Of a stretch of 64,000 bases of DNA, positions 45,545 through 58,044 are shown piece after piece. The notes beneath the pieces were generated by a model that saw only the letters and a list, made by a program, of their open reading frames with translations, was not told where the DNA came from and did not search any database. The first letter of the stretch is position 1. The number at the start of each line of letters is the position of its first letter. The translations under genes were made by a program, and so were the position numbers. This DNA comes from Muricea muricata (taxonomy: Eukaryota; Cnidaria; Anthozoa; Malacalcyonacea; Plexauridae): assembly GCA_963855995.1 (NCBI GenBank), contig OY979721.1:4030001-4094000 (forward strand), in the 5' to 3' direction.

Positions 45545-47094
45545 AGAAGGATAATAAGAGGTAGATTGGCATTTGGATTGCGGATAGGTCTGTCCGACTA
45601 TCGTGGAACACCCAGCGATGAAGTAATTAAGCGATACAAATTTTCAATTTAACGTCTTACCGTGCCTATACTTCACATAAGAATGGCTGAATTATTCATG
45701 AAAACACACAGTACTAGCAATTAATGGCCTAAGAAACACTAAGAACTGATAAAAGATCAAGTCGCAAACGAATCTTTCGTGTAACAGCATGCACTAATCT
45801 ACTGCAATGATGGAAAGCCAAAGGAGAAGTCACACATTTTGCTTCAGAACCTTGCATGGAGCAAAAAAACAGTCTTAAGGTGGCTCAACAAGGAAAAATG
45901 TATCAAACTTTTCCCTACGGAAAATGGTCCTGATTCATACACCGTCCTAGTTACTTAGGCAGCCTGAGTAGCACAAAAGTTGAAAGTTCGGCACTTTTCA
46001 GGAGCAGCGAGAAATCCTTCTTCTAGTTAATTTAGAAATTCTACTTTATATAAAATTTGCATACTACAATATTATTTTAACGATTCCGATAATGAAATTC
46101 TACAAACGGAAAGCCTTCTTAATTATAGTATCGACTCTACGTACACAAAGAACTACAGAAATAGACAGCAATATTTACTACCACAAAATATTGAAAAAGA
46201 TGAATCGATGACTTTGATAAACTCTTTTCCAAGAGGCCATGCATCTCAAACCTGCCCAATTTTTACATTACAAGATTGTTTGAAATGTAATTCTTCATTG
46301 TAATATATGTACCTTTGAAATTACAACTGGTCCAATTTGATTATCCATCGTGAAGTAAAAGCATTTAACAATATGCACGGCAACAAAAGCATAAGAGATG
46401 GTACTTTCCTTAGTCTACGCTTCCACGAAACAAAATTATAAAATGTAACACAAAATTAAGCTAAAAGCAATCAAGTAAGGAATTATAACACCTGCAATGA
46501 AGCAAAAAGATATGACAGAAAACGTCGATCAACAAAGCAAATGAAAAATACGTCTTATTTAACATTATTTCTTTTTAAACACTATACATCAATCACTCTC
46601 ATAACATCGAATTACAGGTTATTGTCACACCACAGTAATGTGGGCTCAATTTGCTGCTGGCGGCCATATTGTTTGGATATAACAATGTTAATTTTTTATT
46701 ATGTATAGTATTATTCTACTACCATAGTACATACAGGATTTCGGGCACTGATAAAACTGATAATTGATATTATATTTATGATGAAATTTATCGCTTTTTA
46801 AACAATCATCAATCATATACAGTACCGACAGTGCAAAAGTTTTAGGCCACCCCATTTTTGCTTTTATATAACAAGCCATATCTAACTCGTAATTGAACCA
46901 ATTACATTACCACCACCTCTATGCCGCGACTACATGCAGGGATTCGCGGTACCTCTAAACGAGGTCTTGATATGCTTTACATGCATAACTGAGAAAAAAA
47001 TTGAAAAGCCATGCATAGCATTACATGCAGCAAACGTTTACTTTATATATAGATGTTTTCAGGTCAGTGTAATTTTATTAAATATTTTTGAAAT

Positions 47095-47220
47095 TTAATG
47101 GACCTTTACTGGAAGTAGAATGATTTTTGACTTTCGATAATAGTCGTATATTTCCCTACTCAGGAGAATGTCTGGCAAATGAATTGATTCTAGCAAAACC
47201 CATACCATTGAATTCGGTAA
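47095..47220 (-). repeat. Dispersed repeat family G, copy 3
   Basis: The minus strand has GAATTCAATGGTATGGGTTT, GCCAGACATTCTCCTGAG, CATTCTACTTCCAGTAAAGG. It shares a short peptide-like frame with copy 2. The origin is unknown. Confidence 0.5.
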
Positions 47221-49210
47221 ATCAATAGTATGCTTCATTTTAATACAATGAATCGTCAATATTTTTTCAACAAATAAGTGTTCATTACTGTCCCCCGGAA
47301 GAACAAAAAATTCTGATAAAAACACAGCAGGCAGAAAAGACATGAATGATTGATACGCCGAAATTTAATCATGAGCGTTACGAAAACATCTTTACAGAGG
47401 AGAGAATAAATCGCGTTTGGACTTGAGGGAGCGTAGCACAGAAGAGATAAATATACAACCGCCAAGCGCTTGCGCATGCTATGTTAAATAGGTACATAGT
47501 GAGATGAGCCCAATGGATCGGCGAAATTGCATTTGAACGGCATGAAATGTTTAGCGTGAATGTACTTAAAAATACAGAGAAACGGGAGATTACGGGAGAG
47601 GGCACCCTTCGATCTTAATTATGTTTCTTACTATCCCACGCTAAGAATGTGTCTAGGCACTTATTTGTCTGGTTCGATTCCTGTCGGAGGAGCTTTATAG
47701 TTGATGATAATATTCGTAACTGTTTCAGTGTGTATGATTTTTCACTCGAATGACATTTATACCAGGAATTATCAAGTGAAATGCCACAAAATCATAATAA
47801 TTTATTTTTCGTTGTTGTTTGCTATTGCGGTAAATTTTATCCCGTTTGCTGGTAGTAGTAGTAGTTTGAATATATATACTACCATACTATAGTATGTTGT
47901 TATCTTATGCTAGTATATATACATATAGCTTTTCCGACCAGCGCCTTCCCTCGATTCAGGTGGTGAAAGATCTTTTGAAAAAATGGAATTTTGTAGGGGT
48001 AATTTAAAGTTTTGAAGAATTTGTAAGACACATTCAGAGAATTTTTTATTGAATATGCTCAGTTAGTGTTTTTATAAAGATTGCAGATTGTCATGATAAA
48101 TCCTTGTTTTACCATGAATCATAAGAAATGTGATTAAAAATGTTGGCATAGGTTCATTAGTTTCGTCCGACTACCGTTTGCATATTAAGACATTAGCATA
48201 TAAAGTCAAAATTGCATTGCGAGGTGCAGATTGCAAGAAGTGCCTAAGGGCAGCCCATCATCTCACGTTGTTTATTATCCCTTGCGCGCTCATATAGTTC
48301 ACAGTTTACGCTTTTGGAAAGGCAACCTTAATTGTAATAGCTGTATATGCATGTATGTCTAAAAGCATTCCAATATCATATTTGGAATGTACAATTGCAT
48401 GTTTCGACAGAGAAAATTGCAGCATTCTCTACATAAGATCAAGTAGATTTTGGCATGGATGTAGTTAGAGAAGTTGATAGAAAACTTGTGGTCAAGTGTG
48501 ATGTTTCTAACGTGCAGATTTGCAACCTGCCTATAGTTGCAAATTATGAAATCACCAAACCCTATAAGGCCTCACTTTTAGCAATAATACCGCTGAACAT
48601 TTTAACTCAAAAATGAAGAAATTTGACCACGCTATTATACTATGAAACATCTAAGTATTCCCAGTCAATTTTAGCTTGAAATAAACAGCGAAAATGCATC
48701 GCAAATTTTATGTAAATCAACGATAGTTCTTTGGACGCTGTTTTCGTATAGCAACCATGCAAAGTAAAAATTTCAAAACAAAGGCGTGAAACGGTTTTAT
48801 AATATGGTAGTCAGGGAGGCAGAGGTAATTTTACCTACCTTCTCGAGGGACAAATCTATTTTGCTCTTAAATTGTCCGTTGGATGCCTAATATCACAATT
48901 CTGAATGCTGTTTGGCCCGATTTATCTTGTGGGCTTCGATCAACACGTTTTTCTTCAGTTTTATTATAAAACTATTGTGTGGTCAAAAATAGTAAACTTT
49001 CAAATTCGCTCATTTGAAAAATAACTTGTATCACAAGAAAACTTATAAAAAACAACATATAAGACATAATTACGGGCACCCTTGTTTTTCAAGCCGTTTT
49101 TGAGTTATTGCTGCTTCAAATGGGAAAGTGTCCTAAAATGGTGCTGATTTCCTGGGCACTAGTCGGAAAATAAGTTTTCAAACGCTCAAGCAATAAGTTT
49201 TCAAAGCGCT

Positions 49211-49302
49211 CGTGAAAATTGGAAAAACTCGAAACAGTGTGAAAACACTCCGCCCTGCGGGCGTCGTGTTTCCACAAAATTTCTCGTTTTTCCAATTTCC
49301 AC
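49211..49302. repeat. Hairpin repeat around a GC-rich centre
   Basis: CGTGAAAATTGGAAAAACTC faces its near-complement AAGTGGAAATTGGAAAAACG (minus strand) across CTCCGCCCTGCGGGCG. It resembles a short foldback element; the boundaries are uncertain. Confidence 0.5.
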
Positions 49303-50595
49303 TTGTGTTGATATAATTGTATATCAATACGAAAAAATGTTTTATACTTCTTAAACCTCAAATACTTTGTCGTGGCATGGGCAAGTTCGTAAAACAATTA
49401 TTAAGTAGGAATTACTTGGAATGAAGTTTTTCTGCGCGTGCGAACGCCATATATACGCGTGCAAAACGAATCACTGAAAAAAATGCACGACGTTAGGCGA
49501 ACGTCGGTAATTCTTGAATTAAAATTTCACGCAATCAATTTAATCTACCCGCAGATTATCAATATATTGGCCCTAATACAAAACAAAAAGAAATAAATAG
49601 ATAACGTTGTATAATGCATGCAATCTAAGGCAGCTAAAATTAACATACGTCACAGGCAATGCTAAACATCATCCATTTCTCTGGCAATATTAAATTAAAG
49701 ACTTGATTAAAACCTATTCATTTATGAGCTTTGACGCACAACCCTATTTACATAATAAGCAGTTGGTTAGCTTTACGGCAAACTGCCCCAAACTTCCTTG
49801 GGTTTAAGTCAATATATTCGCCTCACATTTATCACATTAAGTACATTCGGTTTCATCTAATGATAAACAACATATGTCCAGCGCCAGAGGCCGAACAAAA
49901 CACATATCATATACATCTATGCATTTGTATCCACGCTGTAAAAGAGATAAGACTGTAAAAGAGGCATACAAAAAGGAAGCGAAACACGAATTGAATGCAT
50001 AAAAACCGAAGCAAAGCAAACACAAAAAAAATTGAAGTGCTTTACGCCGGATCAGATCTCGACTTGCTCAATCATGTGATACAGCCGGAGGAAAATATTG
50101 GCTATTGGATGTGATATATCTTGTAAAGAATCGTGATTTCCTCCCATGCGTTGTAAGTATGTATTAAAGTTTGAAGCTAGCTTTCATTGTGGTTTTGCCC
50201 GAAGCATGTACGGAACAGAAACGTGAACAGCGCGTATATATATTTAAAGGTCTGTAAATAGACTATGTGGACCAAAAGATATAGCTATACGAACAATTAT
50301 AGACTGGGGACGCGTCAGAAGTTTGGTGTAAACTCAGTCTAGTCTGCGAAATAAATTTTCCGAAAAATGATAAAATACATTGTTATGACGAGCTGCGGGA
50401 CGTTTATTGTTATGTATAGCGGAGATATTCTCAATAATTGATCGGGAAAAGCTTGTGCAGTATTTCCCAATACTTTATCTGGGTATACACTAAAATTGAA
50501 CTACTTGGTTGCGATGAGATTTAAAGAGCTAACAAACTGATTAGTGAGATTTGTTTTGATGATTGCGAACGAGTGAGCGAGAGATCAATTCTCGG

Positions 50596-50853
50596 ATGCA
50601 TTTAATCAATTTAGGACGGAATGTCTTAACAAGTATTCCTAAACCCAGTTGGCGGAGGTTTCCGAGGGTGGGCGAAATCATTAACCTTCCCTGCATGCGC
50701 GAGGTCGAGGAATTACCTAGAACTTTCGGTGGAGCGTTGATTGACTTTTTACACAAACCATTAATAATAGGATCGAACGCAAAATCTCTCAAAGTTTTTA
50801 AGCAAAGAAAGCAGTACTGTGAAGTGTTATGCAAATTATTTGAAACAGCGTGA
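50596..50853 (+). CDS. Possible coding exon, unrecognised
   Basis: From the ATG at 50596 the frame reads MHLINLGRNVLTSIPKPSW, later FGGALIDFLHKPLIIGSNAK, and ends YCEVLCKLFETA at TGA. The sequence AGCG followed by GTGAGTAC-like bases overlaps the stop codon and could be a splice donor. An upstream in-frame TGA lies at 50560. The composition looks protein-like for an AT-rich region, but no family is recognised and the opposite strand is open as well. Confidence 0.25.
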   Translation: MHLINLGRNVLTSIPKPSWRRFPRVGEIINLPCMREVEELPRTFGGALIDFLHKPLIIGSNAKSLKVFKQRKQYCEVLCKLFETA

Positions 50854-50935
50854 GTACATGTATCGTAAATCTGCACAATAATAAGTAAATTCTAATATTT
50901 TTTCGTACTTTAAGGAACCGACATAATTTTGAAAA

Positions 50936-51072
50936 CAGGGGCCGGTTGTATAAAAGTCACTTTTTTAATCACTGTTCTGTAGTTAAATATAACTATAAAA
51001 TACATTGTTCTTGGTTGACGTTTCCACTAATCATAGTTAACTTTGATCACTTTTTTATACAGCTGGCCGCTG
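50936..51072. mobile_element. Short foldback MITE (CAGGGGCCGGTTGTATAAAA ends)
   Basis: A 137-bp element with the left end CAGGGGCCGGTTGTATAAAA and the right end reading CAGCGGCCAGCTGTATAAAA on the minus strand. The inner arms pair imperfectly (AGTTAAATATAAC against AGTTAACTATGAT). No convincing target duplication. Confidence 0.6.
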
Positions 51073-53650
51073 ATTGTTTTAGTTTCTTCCTAAAATAAAT
51101 GCCAAAATTATCTCTCTAAAGCTTGACTGCAGCTTTTTACCTGTCAGTTTCTTATATGCGTATAATTACTGCACACGAATAATTCATAATTCAAAACGTT
51201 TATGCAACTTTTAATGATCTAAAACTCGCTTGCATGCATGACGGTTAGCACATATCGCATTATCTTACTTGAAATTGGAGCACGAATTGCAAGCGGCCGA
51301 AGACCAAAACCTGACCACATATCTGCATGTCTCATTGTTAATATGCTACAATATATACTACACATACAATGTTTTGAAACCTTGCCATATGAAGTTCGAA
51401 TCACCATATGAAAATTAAAGTATTCTTAAACGCGTGCAACTGTAGGCTTCAAAGTGGTAAGTTTTTGAGGTATTTTACACGAGATTCAATACAAGGATTG
51501 CAATGACATGAGCAAACAATACGGACGATTTCTTGTCTGTTGAAATAAAAAAAAACTGCTGATTGCTTAAAGAACTAACGTTGCCAGTATCGGTAATGCA
51601 GGTCCTTTGATTGTACCTCATGAAACAATAAAACAGAATGGCGACGTTTCGAGCGAATATGCCTCACCAATTTCCAAAAGGGCCTAATTTAAAGGCTGCA
51701 TAATTTTGTGTGGTTTTATTATTGTAGCTAAAGTTTTATTATTAAACTTGTTCACATTACAGGGACAAGAAATGCAGTTTAATTTCTTCTTTCTACGAGC
51801 GTAAATATTCGTGAAAAGTTTATCATATAGTGGGTGCATGTCAGTAGCGGGGAGCGTAAAGAATTTCCCAATTTTAGGGTGTGGAATGTCAGAAGATGAA
51901 TACAGTAGTATACTTCTGGTTGTGATTGACGCGATAAATGAGTGAACCAATATAATTCAAGATGAAAGATACAACGCTTATAAACATGGTGTAAGGAGAA
52001 AAGAGCAACAAAAATACTATAGGTTAATTCAATACATTTGTTAACCAGGAAATTTTGACCAATCTTCGATAGTGTACGAGCGCGATTTTACGTCCATTAT
52101 GCAGGGGGTGCTAGCTGGGTTCGAATCCCGACCGTGACATTTCTTTGTAATGTCGGTTATATTTCTTGTCATATATTTTCATATTTATTCAAATTTTTTC
52201 TCTGCGATTTTCTCCATTATATAAAAAACGCATGCCTCGTTCTTGAAAATATTTACAATGAATTCAAATCTGAGACTGAGTAACTTAAATCAACGATGTG
52301 TTCGACCATCAATGATGTGCTGGACTGAATACGGCAAAGAAATTTTCGCCGTCCGTCGGAGATCTTTAGCTGCATCTATACCAGCTCGTGCGGAAAACAT
52401 CTTAAATCTTACCGGCGTATACCCAATTACAAGCCTGGGCTATTTTCCTAAGACATGAATAACTACACGCGGATTTTCAATATTCATCCAATTTATTTGC
52501 GGCCGCAGCAGCTGATGTGTGGAGAACGTGCGTCAAAGCCGAGCTGAATTATTTACACAGAACAAAAAGAATTTAAGAACTCTCAATGCTGCACGATTCC
52601 TTCGTCGTATTGAGCAAATACACACAATCTGACAAACAAACGGCATTGTCGCCAATAATGACACGTATATCTAATGTATCACTGTCAATGAAAAACATCA
52701 ATCATGCAAATATTACATCCCCAATATAAATTATGTGCTATATTTGGACAAAACCTGCCGGGAATTTTATGTCATAAATCGCACAAACTCGAACCAGAAA
52801 AACGGAAGCTTGATCTTATGCACGAAAGATATATTAGGTTCACGAAAGGAATTGCTCGACTTATAGACTGTTCTCTTAGTTTTAATGGCAATTGAACTAT
52901 TTGTTTTAAATTTTTCATTTACTTGGTTACTCCTGATTATAATTACACAATTTGGACAGTAAAATTTGTATAGTAAGGATCGGTAGCGCAGTTACTGTAG
53001 TATACAAAAACTACGAGATATGTTAGGAGGGTCCTGATGGGGGAAAATAGAAGCTGGCCGAAATTGCCTATCAGTTTAGACCAAAAACCAATACCAGCCG
53101 ACAATTTTAAGAAATATAGAATAAAACATAATCCGAAGATTATATCTGGGTTTCAAGATGCTAATCTTCAGATTATGTTTTATTCTATATTGCCTATTTT
53201 TTGCTGGGATAATGGCATTCCGTGCACTGGGAATATATTTCACTGGCTAAAACGCAAATATTGAAAATAAACGGGACTGGGACTGAGATTTGAGCAAGAC
53301 AGCCACTAGAACTATGGAATTTGTGCATTTGGACGATGGGATTTTGTGAATTTTCTGCTGGGAAATGAGAATAGGAATCTCTCTCAGGACCTTGTGTTAG
53401 ATTTCCTGGTTTTAACCAAAATGTTAAGACCAATTTACAGATGCAATTTTAGTGTGTTTTTGTCCTTCTGATAGATGTGAAAGAGTAATTAACTACGTTC
53501 GGAATGACACCCCACCCCTCTCTCCTAAAGAACTCTTCTGAATTCATTTAATTTTCCGTGGCATTGGCAAGGAATCGCCAAAAATTAACATATAAGTTAA
53601 GTTTTGTAGGACTAAATTTACTATTGTTAAGCTTTCGATCCGCAAGCTCG

Positions 53651-53917
53651 GGTAATAATTCCATGCTCTCGATATGGCGAATATAAATCTTAATCCAAGC
53701 CAAAGGTAATTTACAAAGGTGAAGAGTAGTTAGTTAATAATGAATAGTAAATATAAATTGGAGTTAATAGTTCATTGTGTCATGCGCAGTGAACAAAGTA
53801 GCATAATGCTTTCGAGTAACGTTTTAAATTTGACGAATTGAAGATTTAAAGATTTGATTTGATTTAGGGCTTGGATTAAGATTTAATTTCGTGTGCTGAG
53901 AACATGGAATTATTACC
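53651..53917. mobile_element. Palindromic MITE, family B copy 3, inserted in another repeat
   Basis: A 267-bp element with ends GGTAATAATTCC / GGAATTATTACC and flanks CAAGCTCG and CTAGCTCG (7 of 8 match). It interrupts the CGATCCGCAAGCTCGGATC palindrome that is uninterrupted in the sister units at 54.8 and 55.4 kb, so it inserted after that array existed. Confidence 0.78.
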
Positions 53918-54212
53918 CTAGCTCGGATCTGCGTGATCATGCAGCAATAATACACATGTTGATAAAGATTCGAGCTCAAGGATCGAAAGCTTTTCGATAG
54001 TAATTTCTTCTCTCCGTCAATGGCACAGAATTTCACACAAAATTTGTGTGAAAAATGCCAACGCGGTATTTGTTTAGACAAGCTTTTACGTGTACTCTTC
54101 GGTAAACTTGATTTTCCTCGTCATTACAAATTACACTGACTACAAAAACTCAATATACTGAAAACAACTATAGATAGTGTACAATCAAAGCATGTAGATT
54201 TAATTAAGTTCT

Positions 54213-54398
54213 TTATATACTTACACAAGGCGATGATCGAGTAACTACCATGCAACACCGAAAAACAGAAACACGAAGAACTCCGCTACGTCCAAGGGGC
54301 ATACCGATTGTTGAATAACTTGAATTAGCTATAACATATATGACAGAAGGTCCAGCATTTTCCGTCAGAGTATCTACAAACTCGCCTAAATTCCGCAT
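54213..54398 (-). CDS. ORF with splice-donor-like end inside array unit 1, unrecognised
   Basis: The ATG at 54398 opens 61 codons, with MRNLGEFVDTLTENAGPS, then VIYVIANSSYSTIGMPLGRS and a C-terminal CCMVVTRSSPC. TGT is followed directly by GTAAGTATAT, a strong donor. The same segment in unit 3 (about 55745-55900) keeps the ATG but has indels and stops. It may be an exon of a repeat-encoded or duplicated gene; no family was recognised. Confidence 0.25.
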   Translation of the reverse strand: MRNLGEFVDTLTENAGPSVIYVIANSSYSTIGMPLGRSGVLRVSVFRCCMVVTRSSPCVSI

Positions 54399-56476
54399 GC
54401 CTCCTACATGTTTACATTATCTTTGCTTTAAGTCCACTATTACGGATATTAAATCTATGGTTAATAAGTGCCATTTCATTACTCATATACATATTTTATG
54501 ACTCATTTCTTAAAAAAGACCTTTGTTCATATGTTTCAAAACTCAGGCTTCTTCTTTACTGCGTTTTAAGAGTATTTCTTTAACTAAAGATTTTGATAAC
54601 ATCTGTTCTAGTTAGTCGAAAAATCGTGATGTTTATAAATACCAAAGTTTACCTCCGTGTAAGCGCAAATTTGAACAAGGGCTAATAATATAAATGTTAT
54701 GGTACATATATATTACTAACAATATCAACAATTCGTAGGCAACAATATGAGTTTAATAAGTAAATGGTAGACAACAATTAACATATAAGTCTAGTTTTGT
54801 AGAATTTATTGCAAAGCTTCGATCCGCAAGCTCGGATCTTCGTGATCATGCAGTAATAATACACATGTTATCTGATGAAGATTCGAGCCAACGGATCGAA
54901 AGCTGTGCAATAGTAAATTTATGTGTTGTTTCCAGAGAGCTAAACTTACAATATATATAAAACATTTCTTCTCTCCCTCAATCGCACAGAATTTCACACA
55001 AAATTTGTGTGAAAAATGCCAACCCGGTATTCGTTTAGACAAGTTTTTACGTGTACTCTTCGGTATAATGCTTTAAAATTTCAATATTTTTAGAATTTAG
55101 TCCTAAATGCTATATCAGTGTATATATAGATATATATTTATTAGCATGCATTAGTTGTAATTATACCAGGTTACGTTCACATTTTTACGATTTTTTTAGC
55201 TCTTCAGTGATACGTGGGTAGGTAAATTATTCATTCATTCATTCGTGTAAGCGCAAGTTTGAATAAGTGTCAATAATATAAATGTTATTGTTATGGTACA
55301 TATATATTACTAACAATATTAATAATTTGTAGGTAACAATATGAGTTTAATAAGTAAATGGTAGACAACAATTAACATATAAGTTTAATTTTGTGGGAAT
55401 AAATTTACTATTGGAAAGCTTTCGATCCGCAAGCTCGGATCTTCGTGATCATGCAGCAATAATACACATGTTATCTGATGAAGATTCCAGCTCACGGATC
55501 GAAAGCTTTGCAATAATAAATTTGCGTGTTGTTTCCAGCACTTACAATATATATAAACATCTCTTCTCTCCGTCAATCGCACAGAATTTCACACAAAATT
55601 TATGCATTTGTTAAGACAAGTTTTTATGTACTCTTCGGTAAACCTGATTTTTCTCGTCATTACAAATTAGACTGACTAGAAAAAGTCAATATACTGAAAG
55701 CAACTATAGATAGTGCACAATCAAAGTTCTTTATACTTCCATAAGGCGATGAGTAACTACCATGCAAAACCAAAAAACAGAAACACGGAGAACTCCACCA
55801 CATCCAACGGGCATACTACCAATTGTTGAATAACTTGAATTAGCCACAACATACGTGACAGAAGGTCCAGTGTTTTCAAACTCGCCTAAACTCCGCATGC
55901 TTCCTACATGTTTACATTATCTTTGCTTTAAGTCCACTATTACGGATATTAAATCTATGGTTAATAAGTGTCCTTTCATTACTCCTATACATATTCTATT
56001 ACTCATTTCTTAAAAACGACCTTTTAAAATATGTTTCAAAATTCAGGCTTCTTCCTCATTGCGTATTAACAGTATTTCCTTAACTTAAAATATTTATAAC
56101 ATTTGTTCTAGTTAGTCGAAAAATCGTGATGTTTATACATACCAAAGTTTTACATCCGGTGTGTGTTTTGACAAGTTTATACGTGTACTCTTCGGTAAAC
56201 CTGATTTTCCTCGTCATTACAAATTAGACTGACTAGAAAAACTATACTGGAAGCACCTATAGATAGTGTACAATCAAAGTTCTTTATACTTACATAAGGC
56301 GATGAGTTCCTCGCTACATCATTTATTGTCCAATATATCCTGCGTGATTAAAGTCATAAACCAACAACAACACGTTGTTTGCATGTAGGCGGTCATAATT
56401 GAATGTAGGTCGTTGTTTAAGCTGAACAAACAGAGAAAAGATTATTTCAGGTTCTAGTCTTTAGGCAGTATTCAAA

Positions 56477-56698
56477 GCACTGGCACTAGTTGTCAAGTAG
56501 AAATCAATTTTTCAATTAAAACTACAAAATTTCTCATGAAATATAATCTACTTAGTTTTCAAATTTCTGGTACACTAAGTTTCAACACGTTTATAAAGGA
56601 AAAAGAAATATATGTGATTAAAAACAGGAAAATGGTTTCCATTCCGTAGCTAGTTCCAGACCTTTTGCTCACGGTCAGATCAGCTAGGGTCAAGTAAA
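56477..56698 (-). repeat. Dispersed repeat, copy 2 (partner at 4.3 kb)
   Basis: The minus strand reads CTAGCTGATCTGACCGTGAG, then AAAAGGTCTGGAACTAGCT, and ends with GTGCCAGTGCTTTG, matching 4349-4597. The middle is diverged, with small length differences. Confidence 0.6.
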
Positions 56699-57424
56699 TC
56701 TTGCAAGGCCAACAATTGTTTGTTTCCACGGGAGGCCATGGTCAAGAGGTTTGGAAACTCATCAGAATTTAAGTGACAGCTCTACTGAAGTAGGGCTTTT
56801 TTTGGAACCGGTTGTAAACAGGATGTAACAGCTTTTAGTCATAGTCTGGCTGAGCCAAGCACATTCTCACTAGCCTGTTCACTGCTGAGAAAAACCAAAC
56901 TTTTTTTTTCATAACAAAAAGTGATGAAAAAAACCCACTAAATATATTTATCATTTCAAGTAAAAAGTAGTTCGTTAATTACTTCGTAGTTTCTGTAAAT
57001 ACTGATGTAAATTTACTTTGTTGCAGGCAAACACTCAGTACGGGAAGGGTATAGGTCATGAGTTCAAAATGCTAATCAAACCCACGACCTTATTGGGACG
57101 CCTGCTCTGACGATTGCTTGACCAATGAACGTCATCATGTGACGTCATTCATTTCTTTGCGAACATTAGAGTGTATATTCTGGGCATGTGCACCAAAAAA
57201 AATTTGTAAATCCCATTTCTACACAAAAGAACGATTAACGTTTGTATAGAACGTACTTAAGGGTATTTTCGTTGTGTGCCAATTTTGAGAAGAAAACAAA
57301 CAGAAATAGATTTTGATTACTACTTTAACTATGTCTTTGTTTACAATTTTCACTCTAGCTGGTTGCTTAATTACGGTACTGTTAAATAAACGACTTAATT
57401 ACGATTTCAAATGTTCATGGGTAT

Positions 57425-58040
57425 AACTTTATTTATACTGGATAGCTCTATCTAAATTCTAGAGTATTTCTAAATTTTCAGTAGGGATATCTCTTACCAA
57501 TCCAGTTTTACTGTAGAAAGAAACTAACTTCATTTATGCTGGGTAACTCCATCAGTTCTGAACTGTTCTTTCTATAGATCCCGTAGGATGTCTCATTCCG
57601 ATTCAGTTTCACTATAAGAATAAGAAACCTAAACTTTATTTATGCTGGATTTACAAGCTCTATCAGTTCTGAACTGTTCTTCCAAGAGGTCCAGTAAGGA
57701 TCATCTCTTATTGAGTCAGTGTTACTACAAGAGGAAACCTAAACTACAGTAACATTACACTTACACTAAATAGCTTAATTTATCAGTGTTAAACTGTCCT
57801 TTCCAGACATCCAGTAAGGACAATCTTCTATTAATCCAGTGTTCCTATGAAGATGGAAACTTAAAAACGTTATTTATACTTGATAACTTTATCCGTTCTA
57901 AACTGTTCTTCCTACAAGCCCAGTAAGGATCATCTCTTATTGATCCAGTGTTATCACAACAGGAACCCGAAACTAGGTTTTTTTCACCAGATAGCGTTAT
58001 AAGTTTTAAAATGTTCTTTTCGAGAGGCCCAGTAATGTGC
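57425..58040 (-). repeat. Tandem repeat family D, array 2 (inverted)
   Basis: About six units of the same repeat read on the minus strand, for example CCAGTAAGGATCATCTCTTA on the plus strand. Units vary from about 95 to 115 bp. Confidence 0.72.
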
Positions 58041-58044
58041 ACAG

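Larger units (their letters stand above)
42740..53580. other. Intergenic, AT-rich, no convincing gene
   Basis: Apart from the repeats and weak ORFs listed separately, this stretch shows stop-rich, AT-rich sequence. A box B-like GGGTTCGAATCCC at 52117-52129 lacks a proper box A. Confidence 0.5.
53585..56306 (+). repeat. Tandem array of diverged units with internal palindromes
   Basis: Three direct units start near 53585, 54777 and 55376, and a partial fourth starts near 56161. Each full unit starts TTAACATATAAGT and has a palindromic AAGCTTTCGATCCG ... CGGATCGAAAGCT block. All three carry a TTTCACACAAAATTT motif, which in units 1 and 2 is part of the 23-bp palindrome TTTCACACAAAATTTGTGTGAAA; unit 3 is altered there. 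GTACTCTTCGGTAAAC follows. Unit 1 is split by a family B MITE (53651-53917), and unit 2 has an internal deletion or replacement. The CTGATGA...GAAA core in units 2 and 3 is discussed in the findings. Confidence 0.7.

Noticed and set aside
49116-49397. 93-codon frame on the minus strand
   Set aside because: It overlaps a hairpin repeat centred at 49255 and shows no domain. The frame is explained by the repeat.
52085-52140. Box B GGGTTCGAATCCC suggesting a tRNA gene
   Set aside because: There is no box A at the right distance and no acceptor-stem partner.
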